Notes: generated by a model not told the origin, from the letters alone. A stretch of DNA of 8,377 nt from Verrucomicrobiota bacterium (GCA_021413535.1 JAIOQF010000106.1:1-8377), one strand, 5' to 3'; positions 1 to 7,059 are shown, counted from the stretch's first letter. Made by a program: numbers and translations.

Positions 1-34
1 GAAGGTAATTTGCGTAGGTAAACGCAAGGTCTCT

Positions 35-60
35 TTCACGCTACTGACTCAGGTAGTGAA
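35..60. repeat. imperfect inverted repeat at the left edge of the window
   Basis: TTCAC (35-39) pairs with GTGAA (56-60), and the palindrome CTGACTCAG lies between them, so an interrupted hairpin can be drawn. A smaller one (TTGCGT, six-base loop, ACGCAA) precedes it near positions 10-27. Both lie downstream of the leftward toxin gene that ends at 100, so they could contribute to its transcript end. There is no U-tract and the stems are short. I see no gene in 1-99: the + strand frame open from position 2 encodes nothing recognisable and runs antisense through the toxin gene. Confidence 0.2.
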
Positions 61-99
61 GTGTTTTGATGATTATGAACGTATTGGGCAATGCCGCAC

Positions 100-510
100 T
101 CATCCGACCGTCAGCAGTCGCAGAAAATCCGAAGGGCTGATAATCCGTGTGCCGCGGAATTCGCGGAGCGGCAGCAAGTGTTTCTTGTCGCCGGTCACAA
201 TGAAGTCAGCCTCGCCTGCTAGTGCGCATTCCAGAACCATTTCGTCGTCAGGATCGGGCGTCGCTCCAGAGGCGCGTTCCATGGGAAAAACCAATTCGGC
301 AGAATCAGTGAGGGCATCAGCCCACTCCACGGGCGGGCGCTTGGGATAATCCAGACGAAGCTCATCAATGGTTTCGTGATACTCCGCCAGAAGAACGGGG
401 CTGACCACGGACTCGCACCGGCCCTGTGCCCATGAGGCCAGGCACTCAAACGGTGCGCCGCGCCAGAAGCTCGCGCTAGCTACCACGTTTGTGTCGAAAA
501 CCACTTTCAC
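100..510 (-). CDS. PIN-domain ribonuclease toxin of a type II toxin-antitoxin pair
   Basis: This 136-residue protein fits the 'putative toxin-antitoxin system toxin component, PIN family' group. PIN toxins are metal-dependent ribonucleases that stop growth by cutting RNA when the antitoxin is lost. The PIN acidic residues are visible: D6 in the opening VVFDTNV strand, E43 in SPVLLAEY, the DPDDE cluster (D86, D88, D89) and D108 in IVTGDKKHLL. The length is that of a complete single-domain PIN protein. The gene is the second of a leftward pair, and its GTG start overlaps the antitoxin TGA stop (GTGA, 507-510), which implies translational coupling. The start is uncertain: an AAGGAG sits at 515-510 and runs into the GTG at 510, but lies five bases ahead of a second in-frame GTG at 504-502, which would give 134 residues. 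The family is well supported; the RNA target cannot be read from sequence. Confidence 0.87.
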   Translation of the reverse strand: MKVVFDTNVVASASFWRGAPFECLASWAQGRCESVVSPVLLAEYHETIDELRLDYPKRPPVEWADALTDSAELVFPMERASGATPDPDDEMVLECALAGEADFIVTGDKKHLLPLREFRGTRIISPSDFLRLLTVG

Positions 511-764
511 TCCTTGTGACGGTTTCTCACGCGTTGCACCGCACGGGTTACGACGGTTTCATCTGTTGGCTTCATTTCGGGAAGGTCGCGTCCTGCCAGC
601 AGCAACGACCGCACGCGGGCGGGCGTCATTGCCCGTCGCTTTCGCAGCACGATCAAGCCATTGGCGTAGCCGACATCGAGCTTGTCGCCTGTTTTGATGT
701 GTGCCTGCTCGCGAATGGCTTCGGGAATGACCATCTGCCCTTTGACTGATACGTTGGCAATCAT
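507..764 (-). CDS. AbrB/MazE/SpoVT-type antitoxin
   Basis: This 85-residue protein has an N-terminal swapped-hairpin AbrB-type DNA-binding domain at about residues 3-45. It carries the family pattern VSVKGQMVIPEAIRE followed by IKTGDKLDV. In such antitoxins this domain dimerises and binds the operator. The C-terminal tail (about 47-85), rich in Arg and Lys, is the likely toxin-binding part, by analogy with related families. It is the first gene of the leftward pair and overlaps the PIN toxin by four bases, the usual antitoxin-then-toxin order. The ATG at 764-762 is chosen because the conserved domain begins within a few residues of it; no strong Shine-Dalgarno precedes it. A short palindrome lies three bases upstream of the ATG and could serve autoregulation. 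The family call is firm; pairing with the adjacent toxin is inferred from overlap and order. Confidence 0.85.
   Translation of the reverse strand: MIANVSVKGQMVIPEAIREQAHIKTGDKLDVGYANGLIVLRKRRAMTPARVRSLLLAGRDLPEMKPTDETVVTRAVQRVRNRHKE
510..515 (-). promoter_or_regulatory. Shine-Dalgarno of the PIN toxin, inside the antitoxin 3' end
   Basis: Read leftward, AAGGAG lies in the last codons of the antitoxin and its final G is the first base of the toxin GTG at 510. That spacing is too short for normal use. The second in-frame GTG (504-502) has a five-base spacer and fits better. The site therefore bears directly on which toxin start is real. Confidence 0.5.
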
Positions 765-767
765 GCG

Positions 768-783
768 GTAAGCCTGGCATTAC
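768..783. promoter_or_regulatory. palindrome in front of the antitoxin, possible operator
   Basis: GTAAGCCTGGCATTAC reads nearly the same on both strands, with one unpaired base per dyad (GTAA-GCC against GGC-ATTAC). It ends three bases before the antitoxin start codon. AbrB-type antitoxins commonly repress their own promoter by binding palindromes there. A possible -10 element (TATAAG read leftward, 812-807) lies further upstream, but I see no convincing -35. The assignment is positional inference only. Confidence 0.25.
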
Positions 784-978
784 TGGGGCAAGAATCAAGC
801 CGAAATCTTATAGACGCTTTTCTCGCCCGCGAAACCCTGCGGGTCGAAATCACCGTGCCCGCATTCTGGATTACATCTCAGAACCCGCAGCCATTACTCC
901 TTTATCGATTTAGTCACTCGTGTTAGCAATGGATTCCGCTTTCCATGCTGGGATTTGCCCGCATCGTGGAAGCCCCGC

Positions 979-2268
979 ATGTTTGACATCAAAGCAAAAC
1001 CCAACCTGGTCGAGAGCGCGCTGCTGATCGGCGCGCACTTCAAGCGTGATGAGGCGGATGACGCGCGTGATTTGCTGGAAGAACTGAAGGATCTCGTCAG
1101 CACGCTCGGCATTGGCATTGCGGAAACGGTGCTGGTGAACGTGCGGGAGATCAGCCCCCGCTACCTCATCGGCTCCGGCAAGGCCAAGGAACTGATGGAT
1201 CACGCGAAGGAACTGGGTTGTGATTGCATCATCTTCGATAATGAAATCTCACCCGGCCAGCAGCGCGCTTGGGAAGAGGAAAGTGGATTGGCTGTCATCG
1301 ACCGTCAGGAAGTGATTCTCGATATTTTCAACATGCGGGCGCGTTCGCGTGAAGCCCGGCTTCAGGTGGCGCTGGCGCGGATGGAGTATTCGATGCCGCG
1401 GCTCACGCGCATGTGGGCGCACCTCGACCGTCAACGGGGCGCGGGTGGTGCGGGCACCGGCGGAGCGGGACGCGGCGAAGGTGAAATGCAGCTCGAAGTG
1501 GACCGTCGTTTGGCGGACAAGCGAATTGACAAGCTCAAGGCTGACCTCAACGAAGTAAAAAAACAGCGCGACACTCAGCGCAAGGAACGCAGCCGTGTCC
1601 CAGTGCCGCATGGTGCCATCGTCGGTTACACCAACGCTGGTAAATCGTCACTGCTGAACAAGCTCACGAGCAGCGATGTGTTCGTCGAGGACAAGCTCTT
1701 CGCCACGCTCGATACCAGCACGCGGCGGATGGATTTGCCAGATGGCCAGCAGATCTTGCTTACGGACACCGTGGGCTTCATCCGCAAGTTGCCGCACAAT
1801 TTGGTGCAAAGCTTTCGTGCCACGCTGGAAGAAACGCTGCTGGCGGATTTCCTGATTCATGTCGCGGATGCCAGTCATCCGCGCGCCGATGAATTCATTC
1901 AGACAACCACAAAAGTCCTGAATGAACTCGGCGCTGGGGAGAAAAAGACGATTCTGGTCTTTAACAAAATAGACATCGTCAGTGATCCGATGCGATTGCA
2001 GGAACTGCAGAATCGGAATCCGGATGCCATTTTCATATCAGTGAAGACGGGGGCGGGCTTGGATGGTCTGCTCCATCGCATTCACGAATTAGTCTATGAT
2101 CGTGTGGTGCGGCTGAATTTGCGCCTGCCAATGAACCGGCTTGAACTCGTCGCGCTGGCGCATGAGCAGGGAAAAGTCTTGAGTGAAAAATACGAAGCGG
2201 ATGCCGCCCTCGTTCAGTGCGTGGTCCCCAAGCGACTGGTGTCGCGCTTTGAAAGGTTTGCGGTTTAG
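979..2268 (+). CDS. hflX: GTPase HflX
   Basis: HflX is a translational GTPase-like protein that binds the 50S subunit and splits or rescues stalled 70S ribosomes, notably under heat or antibiotic stress. The 429-residue product matches the usual length (about 425). The N-terminal HflX domain (about 1-150) has the typical ALLIGAHF opening and the RYLIGSGKAKEL and FDNEISPGQQR segments. A glycine-rich linker (about 153-169) precedes a helical stretch ending KKQRDTQRKERSR. The GTPase motifs follow: G1 GYTNAGKS (216-223), G3 DTVGF (263-267), G4 NKID (329-332) and G5-like SVKTG (354-358), then a C-terminal domain. The ATG at 979 is preferred to the in-frame TTG at 955, because family homology begins at MFDIKAKP and the eight extra residues look unlike HflX. 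The Shine-Dalgarno is weak. The gene is intact and in the same orientation as tex downstream. Confidence 0.95.
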   Translation: MFDIKAKPNLVESALLIGAHFKRDEADDARDLLEELKDLVSTLGIGIAETVLVNVREISPRYLIGSGKAKELMDHAKELGCDCIIFDNEISPGQQRAWEEESGLAVIDRQEVILDIFNMRARSREARLQVALARMEYSMPRLTRMWAHLDRQRGAGGAGTGGAGRGEGEMQLEVDRRLADKRIDKLKADLNEVKKQRDTQRKERSRVPVPHGAIVGYTNAGKSSLLNKLTSSDVFVEDKLFATLDTSTRRMDLPDGQQILLTDTVGFIRKLPHNLVQSFRATLEETLLADFLIHVADASHPRADEFIQTTTKVLNELGAGEKKTILVFNKIDIVSDPMRLQELQNRNPDAIFISVKTGAGLDGLLHRIHELVYDRVVRLNLRLPMNRLELVALAHEQGKVLSEKYEADAALVQCVVPKRLVSRFERFAV

Positions 2269-2309
2269 GAAGACAGCGCCGTGCTTTACTCAAAGGGTGG
2301 TGGCGAACC

Positions 2310-2346
2310 GCAAGCGAAATTCTTGTCGGCACGCTCTTTCGCTTGC
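2310..2346 (+). terminator. perfect 10-bp inverted repeat between hflX and tex, possible terminator or attenuator
   Basis: GCAAGCGAAA (2310-2319) is matched exactly by TTTCGCTTGC (2337-2346) across a 17-base loop, in the 132-bp gap after the hflX stop. No T-run follows the right arm, so it is not a classical intrinsic terminator. It could act as a transcript-end stabiliser, a partial terminator, or a structure in the tex leader. The repeat is directly visible; its role is open. Confidence 0.4.
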
Positions 2347-2400
2347 TGGATTTCAGCCTTCCGTTATTTCAGCAGCCACATTTATCAATTCCCCTGAGAC

Positions 2401-4555
2401 ATGAATTTGAAACACATCGAAACTATCGCCCGTGAGCTGGGTATCAAGCCTTCGCAGGTCGGTGCCACGGCCCAACTCATTGTGGAGGGCGGCACGGTGC
2501 CCTTCATCGCGAGGTATCGCAAGGAGGCGACCGGTTTGCTGGATGAAGTGGCCATCACCGGCATTCGCGACGGGATGTTGCGACTGGCCCAGCTTGATGA
2601 GCGGCGCGAGGTCATCTTGAAATCACTCGATGAACGCAAGCTGCTCACCGACGAGCTGAAGTCGAAGATTGAAAAGGCGGAAACGATGACATTGCTGGAA
2701 GATTTATTTGCCCCTTTTCGTCCCAAGCGCCGCACACGGGCGACAATTGCGAAGGAAAAGGCCTGGAGCCGCTGGCAGTTTGGCTGCGGAGGCCAGGACG
2801 ACCATCCGGAAACTGATCAACGAGCAGGGCACGGTTTCGTCCAAGGTCATGTTTGGCAAGGATACGAGTGAAGACGCGGCGAAGTTCCGTGATTATTTCG
2901 AGTGGAGCGAACCTCTAAAGAGCTGTCCTTCGCACCGGTTGCTGGCGATGCGCCGTGGCGAGAAGGAAGGATTTCTCATCATGCGCATCACGCCGCCGGA
3001 AGCGGAGGCGTTGCGACTGTTGGAGGCGCAGTTTGTGAAGGGAAATACGGCGTGCTCGAAACAGGTCAGCGAAGCGGTGCAGGATGGCTACAAGCGCCTG
3101 CTGGCGCCTTCGATGGAAACCGAAGCGCGATTGGAATCGAAGAAGAAAGCTGACACGGAAGCCGTGCGGGTATTTGGAGACAATCTGCGCGAGTTGCTGC
3201 TGGCGGCACCGCTCGGACAGAAGCGTGTGATGGGCGTGGATCCCGGTTTTCGCACGGGTTGCAAAATTGTCTGTCTCGATGCCCAAGGGAAACTGCTCTA
3301 TAACGATGTGATTTATCTTCTCGGCGAAGGTAATTCGCTTCTGCACGCAAAGACTCTGATTCATAACCTGTTCGAACGGTTCAAGATCGAAGCGGTTGCG
3401 ATTGGCAATGGAACAGCGGGCCGGGAGACGGAGATGTTCTTCAACAAGATCGGCCTGCCCAAGGCGGTTCCGATTCTCATGGTGAATGAGAGCGGTGCCT
3501 CGATCTACTCGGCGAGTGATGTGGCCCGGGAGGAGTTTCCGGATCAGGACCTTACGGTGCGCGGCTCCGTGTCCATCGCGCGACGCTTGATGGATCCGTT
3601 GGCGGAATTGGTGAAGCTCGATCCGAAGTCCATCGGGGTCGGTCAGTATCAGCACGATGTGGACCAGACTTTGCTGAAGGACAGTCTCGATGACACGGTC
3701 ATGAGCAGTGTGAACGCCGTGGGTGTGGAGGTGAACACCGCGAGCAAGCAACTGCTCTCGTATGTCTCCGGTTTGAACTCGACGCTCGCCGCGAACATCG
3801 TGGCTTATCGTAATGAAAACGGTCCCTTCAAATCACGTGCGGAACTTCGCAGTGTGCCACGTCTGGGCGACAAAGCCTTCGAACAGGCTGCTGGCTTCCT
3901 GCGCATTCGTGGTGCGGCGCATCCGCTGGATGCCAGCGCTGTGCATCCAGAACGTTATGATCTTGTGAAGCGCATGGCGATGGATGCGGGCTGTGACGTG
4001 AGTGATCTGCTCACAAAAGAAGAACTGCGAAAAAAGATCGAACTCAGAAAGTATGTCAGCGATGAGGTTGGTCTGCCGACGTTGCAGGACATCGTCAATG
4101 AGCTGGCCAAACCGGGCCGCGATCCGCGCAAGCAGTTCGAGGTTTTCAAATTTGCCGAAGGTGTGGACAAGGCGGAGCAATTAAGCGTCGGCATGAAGCT
4201 GCCAGGCATTGTCACCAACGTGACTGCATTCGGCGCGTTCGTGGATATCGGCGTGCATCAAGACGGGCTCGTCCACGTGAGCCAGTTGGCAGATCATTTC
4301 GTGAAGGACGCCAGCGAAGTGGTGAAGGTGCAGCAGAAAGTGCAGGTCACTGTTATCGAGGTGGATCTGCAGCGGAAGCGCATCGCGCTCTCCATGAAAG
4401 CGAAGCCCGACTTCGAGAAACGGCAGCCGGGAACCAAAGCGCCGATAAGCGATCGTCCTAGTGGTGGTAATCGCAGCAGTGGTAGCGGAACCGGCGGAGG
4501 ACTTGGAGGCGGTGGCGACTGGTTTGCCGCGGCAGTGAGTAAGGGCAAAAAATAG
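2401..4555 (+). pseudogene. tex: tex (S1-domain transcription accessory protein), broken by a deletion and frame changes
   Basis: Tex is a conserved cytoplasmic RNA-binding protein linked to transcription. The ATG at 2401 is fixed by an in-frame TGA six bases before it. Codons 1-120 match the Tex N-terminal domain (FIARYRKEATG, then LFAPFRPKRRTRATIAKEK, ending at 2760). The conserved continuation GLEPLA is one frame over (2760-2777). From about 2780 homology continues in a third frame with LAAEARTTIRKL and AKFRDYF. About 40-50 residues that normally lie between GLEPLA and that segment are absent. Left in the original frame, translation ends at the TGA at 2869-2871. The rest is open to 4555: the YqgF-like RNase H fold (MGVDPGFRTGCK, from about 3230; GNGTAGRETE), a helix-hairpin-helix region (about 3757-3960), the S1 domain (about 4187-4402) and a Gly/Ser-rich tail. 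The downstream part shows no decay, so an assembly gap is as likely as a true pseudogene. Confidence 0.85.
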
Positions 4556-4574
4556 GTCTTACGCCATCCATGGG

Positions 4575-5951
4575 CTACTTGTGAGCCACGAGATCGTAGC
4601 CGCGCCAGTCGTGGATCGTTACATCAGCGAATTCACCCACCGGCAATTTCTTGTCCACGAAGACAGTGCCGTCGATTTCCGGTGCATCCATGTAAGTGCG
4701 GGCAACGCCGGGTGACTCCACCAGAACACGGATCGTCTTGCCGACCTGTGTCTTATTGAATTCTTCCGCGCGCTCCTGAAGGGCAAGCATGGCGGCATCC
4801 CAGCGGCGCTTGCGAGTGGCGTGGTGGACGTGACCTTCCATCTTGTGGGCCCGGGTGCCTTCTTCGCGCGAGTAGTTGAAGACACCGGCGCGCTCGAATT
4901 TGAACTCGTTGATGAATTCGATGAGTTCGTTGAAGTCGGCCTCGGTTTCGTTGGGAAAGCCGACGATGAAAGTGGTGCGGATCGCGAGATCGGGTATCCC
5001 GGCGCGCATGCGCCGGATGAGGTCGCGAATGTAAGCACCATCCGTCTCCCGCTTCATGAGCTTGAGCATGTGGTCGCTGATGTGTTGCAGCGGAATGTCC
5101 ACATAGCGGGCGACCTTAGGTGATTCGGCGATGGCTTGGATGAGATCATCGCTCCAGTGCGCGGGATGGGTGTAGAGCAGACGGATCCAGAAATCACCCT
5201 CGATCTTATTCAGCGCGCGGATGAGCGACGCCAGGCTTTCGCCGCGGGAACTGTCCACGCCACTGCGCGGATTGGGGCGCTGTCCTTCCCACTTGTCCAT
5301 GCCGAAGTATGTGGTGTCTTGCGAGATGAGGTTGATCTCTTTCACTCCGCTTTTCACCAGCGCTTCGGCTTCTTTCACGACGGACTCCTGCGTGCGACTG
5401 CGATGCTGGCCGCGGATTTTCGGGATGATGCAGAAGCTGCAGGGATGATTGCAGCCCTCGGCGATCTTGATGTAGGCGAAATGCTTTGGTGTCAGGCGGA
5501 AGCGGGGCGTGTCATAATCGGGAATGTATTGCGGCTTCTGGGTGACAAAGTTTTCCGGTGTCTCGTCCTCCGCGCGCTTATTACCAATCAAGCCGTCGAT
5601 GATCGGCGCCACTTGCGTGAGCTGGTCGAGTCCGATGAACGCGTCCACGTCCGGCATCAAGTTGGGCAGTTCCTGAGCAAACCGTTGTGCCATGCAGCCG
5701 GCGACGATGATCTTTTGCTTCGCGCGTTTGGTCGATCCCTCGCGACCGTCCACCGCCTCGTGCACGCTGGCGATGGACTCTTTCTTCGCCATGTCGATGA
5801 AGGAGCAGGTGTTGACGATGAGCACGTCTGCCAGATCGGCTTCCGGTGTCATGACCATGCCGGCCTGCTGGAGGTGACCGATCATGATTTCGGAATCGAT
5901 GAGGTTCTTGGCGCAGCCGAGGCTGACGAGTCCGACTTTGGTTTGGCTCAT
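4575..5951 (-). CDS. rimO: ribosomal protein S12 methylthiotransferase RimO
   Basis: RimO is a radical SAM enzyme with two 4Fe-4S clusters that adds a methylthio group to a conserved aspartate of ribosomal protein S12. The 458-residue product has all parts in order. The N-terminal MTTase domain carries cluster cysteines C13 (LGCAKN), C49 (NTCSF) and C86 (AGCMAQR). The radical SAM domain has C167, C171 and C174 (CNHPCSFC). A C-terminal TRAM domain covers about 400-458, including APEIDGTV. YTHPAHW and VDIPLQH support RimO over the tRNA enzyme MiaB. A hydrophilic stretch at about 218-237 (KWEGQRPNPRSG) is longer than in the E. coli protein. The ATG at 5951 is chosen over an in-frame TTG at 5993, because homology begins at SQTKVGLVSLGCAKN and a promoter-like sequence lies between the two. 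The stop lies 19 bp from the convergent tex stop. The gene appears intact. Confidence 0.95.
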   Translation of the reverse strand: MSQTKVGLVSLGCAKNLIDSEIMIGHLQQAGMVMTPEADLADVLIVNTCSFIDMAKKESIASVHEAVDGREGSTKRAKQKIIVAGCMAQRFAQELPNLMPDVDAFIGLDQLTQVAPIIDGLIGNKRAEDETPENFVTQKPQYIPDYDTPRFRLTPKHFAYIKIAEGCNHPCSFCIIPKIRGQHRSRTQESVVKEAEALVKSGVKEINLISQDTTYFGMDKWEGQRPNPRSGVDSSRGESLASLIRALNKIEGDFWIRLLYTHPAHWSDDLIQAIAESPKVARYVDIPLQHISDHMLKLMKRETDGAYIRDLIRRMRAGIPDLAIRTTFIVGFPNETEADFNELIEFINEFKFERAGVFNYSREEGTRAHKMEGHVHHATRKRRWDAAMLALQERAEEFNKTQVGKTIRVLVESPGVARTYMDAPEIDGTVFVDKKLPVGEFADVTIHDWRGYDLVAHK

Positions 5952-5964
5952 AAAAGGGACGCAA

Positions 5965-5993
5965 AGAATAGCACAGGGTGCGGTATTCCGCAA
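5965..5993 (-). promoter_or_regulatory. candidate rimO promoter
   Basis: Read leftward, TTGCGG (5993-5988) is followed 17 bases later by TATTCT (5970-5965), and TGC sits directly before it, as in an extended -10. The hexamers match the sigma-70 consensus at 3 of 6 and 4 of 6 positions. Initiation would fall near 5958, leaving a leader of only about six bases before the ATG at 5951. That supports the shorter RimO and a nearly leaderless transcript. Use of this consensus in the host is assumed. Confidence 0.4.
5979..5992. repeat. small perfect hairpin overlapping the candidate rimO -35
   Basis: TGCGG (5979-5983) and CCGCA (5988-5992) flank a TATT loop, and A-residues follow on the + strand. 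The dyad covers most of the proposed -35 box, so it could be a protein-binding site. Alternatively it is a weak structure in a transcript crossing the divergent spacer. The rest of 5952-6209 (about 258 bp) shows no gene and no convincing rightward promoter. Confidence 0.3.
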
Positions 5994-6181
5994 AAATCAC
6001 CATTGCACATCCGCTCATCCCGCGCTTTTATTGCCGAGTCTGATGAACTTCAAACCTGCCAGCGTTCTTATTAAGCGAGCCGTCGTCACGGTCCGCCGAA
6101 TTTGGCTGGCCTGACCCTACGGTTTGAGGAACTCCCGCGCTGTCGCTTTCAAGATTAAGAGTCATCAGACACAGCCCATCC

Positions 6182-6208
6182 GGGCGGAACCTCAGACCGG
6201 TTCCACCC
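6182..6208 (+). promoter_or_regulatory. hairpin directly in front of the EamA-gene start codon
   Basis: GGG-c-GGAACC (6182-6191) pairs with GGTTCC-a-CCC (6199-6208). This gives nine pairs with a single mismatch and a seven-base loop, ending one base before the ATG at 6210. The stem occupies the place where a Shine-Dalgarno would be, and none is seen. In RNA it could limit ribosome access to the start. As DNA it could be an operator dyad. Confidence 0.4.
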
Positions 6209-6209
6209 T

Positions 6210-6994
6210 ATGAGCATTGCTTCTTCTAATTCACCGTCTCAGCATCCTGCGCCTCTCATTGATCTGCGTCGTGGCACGCTGTGGATGCTATTGTCGATCA
6301 CCTGTTTCACGGGCAACACGCTGCTCATCAAGCACTGCTCGAGTGTCCGCCACATCGATCCGTGGGTGACGATGAGCTTTCGCTGTGCGTTCGGTTTGCT
6401 GATGACGATGATCATCTTTTTGCCGTCGCGCACGCTCAGCATCAGGCGTTCTTTTTTGAGCTGGTTACTCGCGTCACGCGGGGTGATGGGTGCCTTGGGC
6501 ACGGCGGCTTATTATTTGAGCGTGGGACCTCTGGGTGCGGGCAAGGCCACACTCATCAGCAACACCTGGTGTGTCTGGGCTGCTCGCTGGGCGGTGCGAT
6601 CATCGCCGCGATGGTGGTGGTCGTGATTCGGCAGCTCACGAAAACGGAGACCAGCGCCACCATCTTCGCTTCGCAATGCATCTACGGTTTATTGCTTGCG
6701 TTGCCGTTCGCCGCGCGCGGCGTGGTTCATCTCGGCTCGGTGGATATCGCGCTGCTCATCGTGGCGGCGTTGAGTGCTGCGATCGGGCAGTTGGCGATGA
6801 CAGAGGGCTTCCGCTTTCTTACGGTCGCGGCTGGCGGTGCGTTTCAGATCACGTTGCCATTGGTCATCTCGCTGGGCGGCATCTTGTTCTTCGACGAGCG
6901 TTTCACTTGGGCGCAAGCCTTGGGTGGAGCTTTGATCATCGCGGGGTCGTTTCAGACCGTGGTTGGGATCAAATGGACGCGGAAGCAGATTTAG
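6210..6994 (+). pseudogene. EamA-family (DMT superfamily) transporter, broken by a deletion and frame change
   Basis: EamA-family proteins are inner-membrane carriers of about 300 residues, usually with ten helices in two repeated halves, that export metabolites or drugs. The first part (from ATG 6210) has hydrophobic segments TLWMLLSITCF, WVTMSFRCAFGLLMTMIIF and SFLSWLLASRGVMGALGTAA, then the family-like GAGKATLISNTW ending near 6569. Continued in that frame it becomes Trp/Arg-rich and stops at 6626. Homology resumes in another frame near 6587 with LGGAIIAAMVVVVIRQLTKTE and runs to the stop at 6992-6994, covering the second EamA half (FASQCIYGLL, AIGQLAMTEGFRFL, LGGILFFDERFTWAQALGGA). About 50-60 residues covering helix 5 and part of helix 4 are missing, judged from the usual family layout. 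The substrate cannot be told. The second half shows no decay, so either an assembly gap or a recent pseudogene is possible. Confidence 0.8.
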
Positions 6995-7009
6995 CCGTCG
7001 CAGTTTGCT

Positions 7010-7055
7010 CATCATGCCGCGTGTGTTTGCATAAATCATCGCGCGCGGCATGATG
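7010..7055 (+). promoter_or_regulatory. long hairpin between the transporter and glycosyltransferase genes
   Basis: CATCATGCCGCG (7010-7021) is matched exactly by CGCGGCATGATG (7044-7055). In RNA the stem can extend inwards by four more pairs (two of them G-U), leaving a loop of about 14 bases. The right arm ends four bases before the glycosyltransferase ATG at 7060, where no Shine-Dalgarno is visible. No T-run follows. It may be a terminator-like end of the upstream gene, an operator, or a structure controlling translation of the next gene. Confidence 0.5.
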
Positions 7056-7059
7056 CGAC

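Noticed and set aside
2..349. Rightward open frame across the left edge and the toxin gene
   Set aside because: It is antisense to the PIN toxin, has no recognisable domain, and its composition is explained by the toxin codons on the other strand.
830..845. Small ACCC-TGC-GGGT hairpin in the spacer before hflX
   Set aside because: The stem is four bases with a three-base loop and no T-run, well within chance for GC-rich DNA.
1557..1563. Run of seven A in hflX as a slippage site
   Set aside because: It encodes ordinary Lys codons in a continuous, intact HflX frame; there is no sign of use.
2915..3751. Long leftward open frame of 278 codons inside tex
   Set aside because: The protein is rich in His, Arg and Gln, as expected for the antisense of a GC-rich gene, and the other strand clearly encodes the Tex YqgF region.
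2401..4555. Programmed ribosomal frameshifting to make full-length Tex
   Set aside because: Two frame changes plus a missing conserved block are needed, and no slippery heptamer is evident at the join; a lesion or assembly fault is simpler.
4556..4574. Terminator between the convergent tex and rimO genes
   Set aside because: The 19-bp gap holds only a CCATGG palindrome and no stem with a T-run on either strand.
5136..6074. Long rightward open frame of 312 codons opposite rimO
   Set aside because: It is the antisense shadow of rimO; no domain can be seen, and rimO has all its cluster cysteines.
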